Assembly: GCF_023631325.1 (NCBI RefSeq)
Contig: NZ_JALQDG010000021.1
Span: 1-64,000 of the forward strand
Source of the DNA: Caballeronia sp. INDeC2
Lineage (GTDB): Bacteria; Pseudomonadota; Gammaproteobacteria; Burkholderiales; Burkholderiaceae
Direction: 5' to 3'
Length of the DNA stretch: 64,000 bases
A program made the translations under genes and the position numbers. Of this stretch, positions 36,930 through 43,596 are shown in pieces. Under the pieces are notes generated by a model. It did no database searches, was not told where the DNA came from, and saw only the letters and a program-made list of their open reading frames with translations. Each line of letters starts with the position of its first letter. Position 1 is the first letter of the stretch.

Positions 36930-37273
36930 GGGGCCTCCCTGTGGCTACGGCGAAAGCAGCGTGTCTGAGAGCGTTATGTCATCAGACGTCTTAACACAGG
37001 GTACAACTGATTTCGAGTTGATCGACAGCGGCGTTAACCCTTACATCCTTGCATATCAGGCGGTTTCATGAGTGCAATCAGGTTCGTTGTTATACGATGT
37101 CTTATTTCTATGTACCATGATGCGCGAGGATCACCGAATTGACTAGCGCGCTTGCCGACGGGAAGATGCGTCGTCGGACATCCGCAAGCGCCTTCGCGTA
37201 GCGCCTGTAATCTGCTTCGATCCTAGTTGAAGGAGGACGTCCGACAACAAACTCCATTGACTTCAGAAACACC
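36930..37273. other. Divergent control region between garL and the GntR-type regulator
   Basis: A 344-base AT-richer gap. It holds a third exact copy of the GTCTGATGAC 10-mer (minus strand, 36978-36987), 49 bases before garL, and a related GTTATACGATGTCTTAT at 37089-37105. It must contain the promoters of both garLR and the regulator. Confidence 0.6.
36977..36988. promoter_or_regulatory. Candidate operator upstream of garL (site 3)
   Basis: TGTCATCAGACG on the plus strand is the complement of site 1's core. Together with sites 1 and 2 it marks the non-coding gaps of the glucarate locus. Confidence 0.55.
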
Positions 37274-37975
37274 ATGGCCAGTCTCACCGAAAAAGTCGTC
37301 GCAAGCCTGTTCGAGGATATCGAACGGGGCGTTCTCCGTCCCGGCGACAAAATCCCGACCGAAGTCGCGCTAATGAAGCAACTGTCGGTGAGCCGCTCGG
37401 TCGTGCGTGAAGCGGTGTCGCGCTTGCAGGCGGCGAACGTGGTCGAAACGCGGCACGGCGTCGGCACGTTCATTCGGGCGCCCGGGGATCGCGAAGCCGT
37501 GCGTCTGCCGGACGCGGATCTGTCGAGCCTGCTCGACATCATGGCGATCATCGAATTTCGCATCGATCTGGAAGGCGCGGCCGCCGCGCTTGCCGCCGGT
37601 CGTCGCACGGACGCGCATCTCAAGCTGATTGCCGTCGCGCTCAAACGCTTCGAGGAACAACTGTCGAGTGGGAGCACGGATGTACTGCAACACGACGTCG
37701 AGTTTCATTTGCAGATTGCGCGTGCGAGCGGCAACCGTTATTTCCATGACGTGCTGAGCCAGATGGGACGCGGCGTCAGTCCGCGTACGCGACTCGGCAA
37801 AGCGGAGATTGCGAAGCTGGATCAGATCGAGCGCTTGCGCAACGTGCTCAACGAGCACAAGGCGATCTATCAGGCGATCCTGCGTCAGGATCCCGACGAC
37901 GCGCGTGCAGCGATGCGCATGCATTTGAGTAATAGCCGTGAGCGGTTGAGACAGGTGCATGGCGCGGCGACCTGA
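37274..37975 (+). CDS. FadR-subfamily GntR regulator of the glucarate locus
   Basis: A 233-residue regulator. The N-terminal winged helix (residues 5-75) has P-G-D-K-I-P-T-E and L-S-V-S-R-S-V-V-R-E-A-V-S-R-L. The C-terminal FCD ligand domain (about 90-225) has R-I/D-L-E-G-A-A-A, H-D-V-E-F-H-L-Q-I-A and a late H-x-x-N-S-R metal/His region. Members are usually repressors released by a sugar acid. Divergent placement next to garL makes it the probable glucarate regulator. Confidence 0.9.
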   Translation: MASLTEKVVASLFEDIERGVLRPGDKIPTEVALMKQLSVSRSVVREAVSRLQAANVVETRHGVGTFIRAPGDREAVRLPDADLSSLLDIMAIIEFRIDLEGAAAALAAGRRTDAHLKLIAVALKRFEEQLSSGSTDVLQHDVEFHLQIARASGNRYFHDVLSQMGRGVSPRTRLGKAEIAKLDQIERLRNVLNEHKAIYQAILRQDPDDARAAMRMHLSNSRERLRQVHGAAT

Positions 37976-38067
37976 GCGCTGTGGTTTTGAGCAATGCGGC
38001 CACGTTGCTTAAGTAAACAAAAGAGTCCGTATGTATACGTGGTAGTAGTTAACAAGCACCGCGCGTT

Positions 38068-38238
38068 TCAGTGGATAACTACAGATGCGCGTTTGACGTC
38101 AGAGGTTTCCGTCACTTGAAACCATTCGATGTTCTTCACGGTCTCCGATGCTTTCTGAAGCGCAACCTCGACTGCTTTATCGGATGACTCGAGTGAAGAG
38201 CCAGTGATTTCGATAAGTTTGTAAACATGGTCAGACAT
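38068..38238 (-). pseudogene. Truncated dodecin
   Basis: A 56-residue reading starting M-S-D-H-V-Y-K-L-I-E-I-T-G-S-S, exactly like a flavin-binding dodecin, through the helix to N-I-E-W-F-Q-V-T-E-T. Intact dodecins are about 66-70 residues and continue with R-G-H-...-W-Q-V-T-L-K-V-G-F. Here the sequence turns to unrelated residues and stops 12 codons later. The missing strands 2 and 3 carry the flavin-contacting and assembly surface. It is probably non-functional, though the start and ribosome binding site (GGGAG) are intact. Confidence 0.7.
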
Positions 38239-38361
38239 ACGAGCTCCCAAGACACAATGTGTTTTCACCGTTGGTTGTTGGTCCTGCCTTCGATATAGAA
38301 CTGGGCTTTGGACCGTCACTGCATGCGGTCAAACGGAGAGGCGCCGAAGCCCTTTGTCGAG

Positions 38362-38583
38362 CTAGCTGCGACCTTCCGTGCCCTTCAGCTCGTCGTGCTT
38401 GTGCGAGTGAGTCGCGGCGTACTTCAACTCGAAATGCGCTCCCTTGCCGCTTCGCGTTGGGGGAAAGTGCTCGCCCTCAACACACGTAACTTCGAACGTA
38501 TCTTTGCCGTCGTCGTGGACGACGGAGTAGATGCCCGACACCTTCACGCGTTCACCTGGTTTGTATGCGCTGTCGCCAGCCAT
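38362..38583 (-). CDS. Small YjzC-like protein
   Basis: A 73-residue protein with K-P-G-E-R-V-K-V-S-G-I-Y-S-V-V-H near the start and V-T-C-V-E-G-E-H-F-P-P-T in the middle. This resembles the small YjzC-type proteins (a P-G-x-x-x-x-x-S-G-x-Y opening and a G-x-x-F-P-P motif). It has a GAGGAG site before the ATG. Function unknown. It lies in the accessory stretch between the GntR regulator gene and glmS. Confidence 0.72.
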   Translation of the reverse strand: MAGDSAYKPGERVKVSGIYSVVHDDGKDTFEVTCVEGEHFPPTRSGKGAHFELKYAATHSHKHDELKGTEGRS

Positions 38584-38855
38584 ATTTTGCTCCTCGAGTA
38601 GATGACGAGCGCTGGACAGCAACTGCCGTACCTTGACGGCAAGTCGGGCCCGTGTTCGCGTAGATTGCTAGTTACGTCGCTTTCAGAGCCGTCGCGACAA
38701 GTACCTCTTCAAGTTGCAGCCGCAGATGACGCGGTATCGACTTTCAAAAGAAGACCGCGGCTCGGATAAACGCGATTTTTCGCGGCCTTGGCTCCAGTTG
38801 GCGGCCAGTCACAGAGAGTGCGGTTGCCCCGTCGCTGCTGAGCGGATTACTGCGC

Positions 38856-39047
38856 TTAATCGCGGCCAGGAAGGATGCGAATGTGTGCGGATGGCTGCAG
38901 CTGCCTGGCAAGCATCAGTGCCTTATGTTGCTGGCTGACCACGGCAACAAACATCCCGGGCCCACGAGGAAATTCGATGCGCCACCCGCCGGCATCGCGA
39001 GGTCGAATGACGATTTCGGCGTCGTCCGCGCCTTCGAGTGTTTGCAT
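38856..39047 (-). CDS. Small hypothetical protein, DUF2188-like, intact paralogue
   Basis: A 63-residue protein, M-Q-T-L-E-G-A-D-D-A-E-I-V-I-R-P, then G-G-W-R-I-E-F-P-R and a helix H-K-A-L-M-L-A-R-Q-L. The G-W strand followed by an A-x-x-x-A-R-x-L helix resembles DUF2188-type small proteins. The ATG at 39047 is chosen because the paralogue at 40264-40520 aligns from the same Met; an in-frame TTG 15 bases upstream is also open. Function unknown. Confidence 0.6.
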   Translation of the reverse strand: MQTLEGADDAEIVIRPRDAGGWRIEFPRGPGMFVAVVSQQHKALMLARQLQPSAHIRILPGRD

Positions 39048-39394
39048 GATGTCCCGCGCCAACCAAGTGGCGGCTCTGCGTGTTCATTGTTGCACGCAAG
39101 CACTTATACATACGGAGCCTTAAAAATAATTTCTGCATGCTCGGGGCACGGCCGGTGTTTTTGACCGACTTTCACAATCAAAAGTGCGACAAGAAGAGCC
39201 TTGGCTTTGACTATCCTCATTCGCGTTACGCCGAGCGTGAAATTGATTCGTCGGAGAGGCGCCGCCACTTTCAGATTTGCTCGCAACCAGAGTCACGTCG
39301 TGGATGCAGCGGAAAAGCTAGATTCCCCTGTCTGAGAGGACTCTGTGGCTCCCTTCTTGCTAACGAAAGAAAACAGTCGCCATCGGACATTCGT
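39048..39394. other. Gap between the small paralogue and a GNAT gene
   Basis: A 347-base AT-rich stretch between divergent genes. The reading frame of the GNAT is open through part of it but shows no conserved-looking sequence. No repeat ends or RNA structures recognised. Confidence 0.35.
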
Positions 39395-39865
39395 ATGACA
39401 TCCGCTTCTCTCCCTGTCCTCGTTCAACGAGAAGGAATATGGTGCTATGACGGGCGAGTTCTTCTCGACGAAATGGCAGCAATGCAAGCCCTATATTTGG
39501 GCATCGACGGACAGTCGCGCTTCTCGCACGGTGACATAAGCTCCGCCCGAGGGCGCTTCCTCATTGCTCGAACCGCGAAGGGTGAGGCTGTCGGTTGTGG
39601 TGCGTTCAAACGGCTCGATTTCGGCGTCGCCGAGCTCGTCTGTATCTATAGTCGAATGCCCAACGCTGGCATCGGGCGCGCCGTGCTGACGGGACTGGAG
39701 TCGAATGCCGCGAAAGCGGGCTACCACACGCTCATGGTCGATATGTCGAGAACGAGCCGGTTGGGAAAGCGATTTTTTTGGCGCATGGGATTCGAGCCGG
39801 CGTTTTCCACCGGCGCGGACCTGCAGGCGGAGCAAGGCCTTTTTCTCGGGAAAAAGGTAGTGTAG
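39395..39865 (+). CDS. GNAT-family N-acetyltransferase
   Basis: A 156-residue acetyltransferase. Beta-4 reads A-E-L-V-C-I-Y-S-R and motif A reads N-A-G-I-G-R-A-V-L-T-G-L-E. The C-terminal part has K-R-F-F-W-R-M-G-F-E-P-A-F, typical of GNATs that end with a Y/F-x-x-x-G-F motif. The ATG at 39395 is the best start but has only a weak ribosome binding site; the frame is open back to 39080. Substrate unknown. Confidence 0.8.
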   Translation: MTSASLPVLVQREGIWCYDGRVLLDEMAAMQALYLGIDGQSRFSHGDISSARGRFLIARTAKGEAVGCGAFKRLDFGVAELVCIYSRMPNAGIGRAVLTGLESNAAKAGYHTLMVDMSRTSRLGKRFFWRMGFEPAFSTGADLQAEQGLFLGKKVV

Positions 39866-39935
39866 CCGCGCGTGCATCCTGTGCAGTTGGTTTAAGGAAT
39901 CGGCGCTCGAACTAAATCGCACCAGAAAAGGTCGA

Positions 39936-40181
39936 CTAGCGGTTTTCGAAGCGAGCACCAACCAAAGCGTCGAACTCTGCCTCTGGTGTTGCGACAATTT
40001 TCCGCATCATCGCGTCCAGTCCCGTGCGGTTCGCTAGTTCACGGACGAGAACTCGTGCAGTGCGGAGCGTGATGGAGTCCGTTCGAGCCTCGGTTCCGCC
40101 GTTCTCTACAAGAAAGTGGAAACAGTGCGATTCTTTGTCCCCATTCTCCGCGGCAGTGTGCGCAGTAAAAGTGATTTTCAT
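39936..40181 (-). CDS. Small hypothetical protein
   Basis: An 81-residue protein: a beta-like N-terminus (M-K-I-T-F-T-A-H-T, C-F-H-F-L-V-E) followed by a helical part (T-A-R-V-L-V-R-E-L, D-A-M-M-R-K-I-V-A). GAAGG lies before the ATG. It is 83 bases after the frameshifted small paralogue on the same strand. No domain recognised; codon use is only moderately biased, so confidence is limited. Confidence 0.5.
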   Translation of the reverse strand: MKITFTAHTAAENGDKESHCFHFLVENGGTEARTDSITLRTARVLVRELANRTGLDAMMRKIVATPEAEFDALVGARFENR

Positions 40182-40263
40182 GGTCAGCCTTCGAGAACAC
40201 GAGCGCTAACCACGTTCAGCACGACGCGAGCCTGAATGCCGCCAAAGCCTTTACCTGACTTCT

Positions 40264-40520
40264 CTAGGCAAAGTCATCAACTCCTCGTCGCTTGCTCGCA
40301 AGAGGAAGCTCGTCGTGCAGTGTCTCCGAAGACTCCTCGGCGGGGAGCAGACAAGTTTGGCCTTTGGGGCATAGTCGTCGTGCTAGCGACAACGCTTCGT
40401 CCTGGTCGTTTGCTTCTTTTACCAAGACGCCGCCGTCGCGGGGAACCTCAACACGCCAGGCCCCACCTACGTAGGTCGAATGATGACTTCGGCGTCATCC
40501 GCGCCCTCGTTCGTCAACAT
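40264..40520 (-). pseudogene. Frameshifted paralogue of the 38856-39047 gene
   Basis: Starting at ATG 40520 the frame reads M-L-T-N-E-G-A-D-D-A-E-V-I-I-R-P-T and stops at 40467. In the neighbouring frame the similarity continues as G-G-A-W-R-V-E-V-P-R-D-G-G-V-L-V, then D-E-A-L-S-L-A-R-R-L-C-P-K-G, ending at 40264. A one-base loss (or two-base gain) near 40467-40475 rejoins both parts. The full-length relative nearby shows the expected arrangement. AGGAGG lies upstream of the start. Confidence 0.75.
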
Positions 40521-40744
40521 GTTGACCCGCCTTTCCTCCTCGCCAGTTGTGGTATTTTCCCAGTCAGGAGCAAATTGCAGTCGGCGATACTTGAAAGCAC
40601 TATCGACTGATTTTTGTCCACGGCGCGCGGAACATTGGAGGACAATCTCGACTCGCGACTGCTCAAAAACGAGCATGAGGTATGCAGCTCCACGTATTGG
40701 AGTGCGGCCGAGTTGCAAATGCCGCCCATATTCGCCACGTTGCC

Positions 40745-41464
40745 TTAGCAAAAATTGCGGCTCACCGTTGTTAGGCCGCCGAGCAAGTGAGACATGTCGA
40801 CGAGTCTCTGCGCAATAAGATGTCGTACTTCGCCTTCGCACTGCCACGTTCCGTACACCGCAAGTAGCGCCGCGCCAAGCGCTTCACGCCGAAACTTCTC
40901 GAGCAGAGAAGGCCAAACAATGACGTTCACATTTCCCGTCTCGTCTTCGAGAGTCACGAACATGACGCCCTTTGCCGTACCTGGCCGTTGCCGGACGGTC
41001 ACAAGCCCACATCCGCGAGCGAGCCGGCCATTCGGATAGGTCATAAGCGTCGACGCAGGCACAAGACGTTGCTCAAGAAGCGTTGGCCGCAAGAGCGAAA
41101 GCGGATGGCGGCCGAGCGTAGCGAGCAGGTCGCGCAAAGTCCAGATGCCGGACTGCTCGTTCTTTTTGACCTGATGGAATTCGGCTCGTGACGGCTGCTC
41201 GGGCGAATCAACGATGGCTACGTCTTCCTTGAACTCAAGGATGATGAGGTAGTCGTCCATTACACCGAGGCGCTCGATGGCCAGGAGCGCCGCGTACCAG
41301 TGTTGGTAGGTAAAGCCCAAACTGGCATTGACGCCGGTCTTCTCATCGCTCGCGAGGTCTCTCATGAGAGACACTAGGTCGGGACCCGCATTTGAGCGCC
41401 CCGAATTTGTGCCCGTTTGCCTCAGCGCCCGGCCATGCCCCGACGCGCGAGTTTGCCGTCTCAC
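40745..41464 (-). CDS. Chimeric protein: DUF4297/Cap4-like nuclease N-terminus fused to ImuC/DnaE2 C-terminal OB-fold
   Basis: A 239-residue in-frame fusion of two unrelated fragments. Residues about 40-115 match the N-terminal part of DUF4297 (Cap4-type) nucleases: F-T-Y-Q-H-W-Y-A-A-L, L-E-F-K-E-D-V, E-F-H-Q-V-K-K, W-T-L-R-D-L-L. Residues about 116-238 match the last part of the error-prone polymerase ImuC (DnaE2), including R-L-A-R-G-C-G-L-V-T-V-R-Q-R-P-G-T and E-D-E-T-G-N-V-N-V-I-V-W-P-S, and end at the natural polymerase end. GTG start with GAGAGGA upstream. Neither parent is complete; likely a recombination relic. Confidence 0.75.
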   Translation of the reverse strand: MRRQTRASGHGRALRQTGTNSGRSNAGPDLVSLMRDLASDEKTGVNASLGFTYQHWYAALLAIERLGVMDDYLIILEFKEDVAIVDSPEQPSRAEFHQVKKNEQSGIWTLRDLLATLGRHPLSLLRPTLLEQRLVPASTLMTYPNGRLARGCGLVTVRQRPGTAKGVMFVTLEDETGNVNVIVWPSLLEKFRREALGAALLAVYGTWQCEGEVRHLIAQRLVDMSHLLGGLTTVSRNFC

Positions 41465-41625
41465 ACGTATATCCTCTCGCAGATACTTGATTATGCGTCT
41501 TTTTGCGTGATACTCATCTGTCCGGGGAGACTAACATAAGGCGAATAACATGTCCTCCTGCGCAGAGCATATTTGTGCACTTACGACCAGCACGCGTGGA
41601 CCTTCCCGCCGCCCATGCGCCACAT

Positions 41626-42905
41626 TCAGAAATCGCCGTTAAAAGGGTCATCGCCGGCGATTGGCCGAGGCACGTGGACATTGCGTATCGGAACGACTTC
41701 ACCCGAATCGTTGGCGGTATAGACGTGCTGTGGCTCATGAATGTACGCAACCGACTGGGTCTTATAGAGGCGGACCTCAGCGTCTGCGAGGGCGAGCGGG
41801 AGGTCCTGCGGCTCGCCAGCCTCATTGACCATCGCGTTCGGAAACAATACGAGGTTTGTTCCGCCGCGGTGCTGCGCCGACTGAAACATGATTCCGTCGA
41901 ACGCAGGCTTGGCGACGTGCGCAAGGTACTCCGCCATCGTCTGCGTGATGACGTAGTCAGATTCGCGGCCGGGCGTAATCGGCTGCGCAATTAACGTGTG
42001 CAACAGCCTGAGAAACTGTCGCCGCGCGGTTTCGACCCGAAAATCAGGCTGAAAGAAGCTGAGGCGCCTACTTGACCGAGCACTATTGAGCCGGGAGAAA
42101 TCCAAGACTCGCAATTTCCTTGTGGTCTTCAGCTTAATCAGAGCGATGTCACTGCCGATAGCTGGCCGCATCTCGGCAAGGCAGGTTTTGGCGTTCAGTG
42201 AACCGTAAAACACGGAAACGCCTTCGGCATTCATGCGACCGGCTCGCGCATCAGCGGCCGGAGGCGGCCCGATGTGCTTCAGAGGGTCCGCGAGCATCTC
42301 TTTGAACTTCGTGACGCTGGTTACGACGCGCGCCCGATAAAGGCATGTGCCCACGCTCAAGCGACGTATTACCGGGCTCGCCGCCTGCCCGGCACGTACA
42401 GGTCTTCTACCCCCTCGAAAAGCTGCGTGAAGAACAGCCGGGCTTTCTCGCTGAAGAATCTCCTCCGATGCTTCACATCGGCAAGCGTTTCCTTCCACCT
42501 TTCGTCGTAATCGCCGAGGAGATACTGGACACGCTCATAGCACTGCGTGTCGTCCCAGAACGGCCCATCTCCATCCCTTGGGTCGTAGTCATCGGCTGCG
42601 ACGATGGCGTCCACAATTTCGCCTTCGAAGTCGTAATACTTGCCAAGAAACTCTTGAACCCAGCCCGAAAGACTGTCCCCGAGTTGGCGATAGTAGGGTT
42701 CGCCTTCGGCGTTGATGTCGCGGATTGTATCGCCCACGCGCAGGCAGTCGCGCATAATGGGCTCAAGGATTTTGCCCAACTGCTCAACGCTGATGCCTTC
42801 GCGTAGTTCTTCGCAGGCGCGGCATTTGTCGATTGCGCCCTCACGACGGACCATCTCGCGGAGATGCTCATCGACGAAACATTCATAGCAGGTGTGGTCA
42901 GGCAA
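41626..42905 (-). pseudogene. HEPN-RES protein gene split by a frameshift
   Basis: The upstream part (42905 to 42369, TTG start) encodes an N-terminal zinc-ribbon (C-Y-E-C ... C-R-A-C) and an alpha-helical HEPN/RES N-terminal domain ending at V-E-D-L-Y-V-P-G. The downstream part, in another frame, encodes the RES domain: G-T-C-L-Y-R-A-R, R-A-G-R-M-N-A-E-G-V-S-V-F-Y-G-S, E-M-R-P, Y-V-I-T-Q-T, D-G-I-M-F-Q-S. It ends at 41626. The two normally form one protein; a one-base change near 42380-42390 separates them. RES proteins are NAD+-degrading toxins. Confidence 0.78.
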
Positions 42906-42956
42906 GGCAGTTCCCCGGGATTCTCATGGATACCACGGTGTATGGTCAGCGCAGCA

Positions 42957-43124
42957 TCATACCGGTCCGGGAAACCAGGCTCCGACGCTGCGGCGTTCGA
43001 GGGAGTGCCGCCGGCCGCCTCGCATGAGCTCGAAGAACTGGCGGGCCACGGTGCGAGGTGACTTCGAGGCCCTGGCGATGACTCCTTCAATGAACGCGGT
43101 GTCCCTGGCCAAAGGAGCGCCCAT
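42957..43124 (-). CDS. Possible small protein or gene fragment
   Basis: A 55-residue open frame starting at ATG 43124 (M-G-A-P-L-A-R-D-T-A-F-I-E-G-V-I) with GC-rich third positions, helical in its first half and Arg-rich. It can extend upstream to a TTG at 43169. It lies 51 bases before the HEPN-RES gene on the same strand. I do not recognise it; it may be the end of a decayed gene. Confidence 0.3.
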   Translation of the reverse strand: MGAPLARDTAFIEGVIARASKSPRTVARQFFELMRGGRRHSLERRSVGAWFPGPV

Positions 43125-43415
43125 AGCTTCTGTATTAACCGCTGACAAGCCCGATTCTGCACCTGACAAGCTTCGAAGAGCGGTGAGCGGCGCTGCGTGG
43201 AGCGCACTCGTTTCAAGTGCTCTTTGGTGGCTCCCTTAGGGTGAGGCTGTTGGCAGCGGGCGGAAAAAGCGGCGGAGAATGAGCCCAAAACTGCTTGGGC
43301 GGAAATAGGCGGGGGAACGGCAGAGAAGGAGTTGCCAACGAAAGGTTTATCGCAGACGCGATGTGTCCCAATCGTCGGCTATTCTGGCCCGGGGCAGAGT
43401 CGCGCCGCTAAATCC

Positions 43416-43455
43416 GGGTGCGTTTTGCGGCCTTCGACGAGCTTAAGGCCGCACC
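43416..43455. repeat. Bulged hairpin, palindromic
   Basis: GGGT-(7 bases)-GCGGCCTT pairs with AAGGCCGCACCC around a 10-base loop, giving a 12-bp stem with one bulge; the bulge itself carries a second copy of GCG. There is no T-run on the correct side, so it is not a standard terminator. Confidence 0.6.
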
Positions 43456-43475
43456 CTGCAAAAAAAATAATAGTT

Positions 43476-43554
43476 GCACTTAAGCCTTGCTCGGCATGGC
43501 TTGGCGGGCACCCATGTCCACTTTTTAAGTGGAATTAGGACGGGCTTTAAGTGC
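43476..43554. repeat. 79-base element able to form a three-way junction
   Basis: The ends GCACTTAAGCC and GGCTTTAAGTGC pair as an outer stem with one extra base. Inside lie two adjacent stems: CATGG/CCATG (43495-43516) and TCCACTT/AAGTGGA (43517-43533). On the minus strand it lies about 43 bases after the glmS stop. It could act as an RNA 3' end for glmS, a mobile-element terminus, or a recombination site. No known family was matched. Confidence 0.6.
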
Positions 43555-43596
43555 TTCTATTAAAAATTGCTAAATATCCTCATCAAGCCAGATCGA

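Larger units (their letters stand above)
43125..43596. other. Gap downstream of glmS with foldable elements
   Basis: A 472-base region after the glmS stop, where attTn7 lies in many bacteria. It contains two strong inverted-repeat structures (43416-43455 and 43476-43554) and an A-run. No transposase gene, Tn7-type end repeats or tRNA were recognised. Confidence 0.5.

Noticed and set aside
40460..40480. Programmed frameshift in the small paralogue
   Set aside because: No slippery heptamer or downstream structure is visible at the switch point and the intact relative has a single frame, so a mutation is simpler.
40467..40847. Frame of 126 codons joining the end of the chimera region to the frameshifted small gene
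   Set aside because: Its first part is antisense-like or out of frame with the ImuC end, and only its last 17 codons belong to the small paralogue. The segment around 40530-40740 shows a beta-like pattern (Y-L-M-L-V-F-E-Q) but no family I can name.
42473..43288. 271-codon minus-strand frame before and across the HEPN-RES gene
   Set aside because: It overlaps the HEPN-RES N-terminal domain in another frame and has no conserved-looking segments; the RES-associated frame is better supported.
43416..43554. Integron attC site
   Set aside because: The structures fold, but the conserved GTTRRRY and RYYYAAC boxes are not present at the ends and no integrase gene is near.
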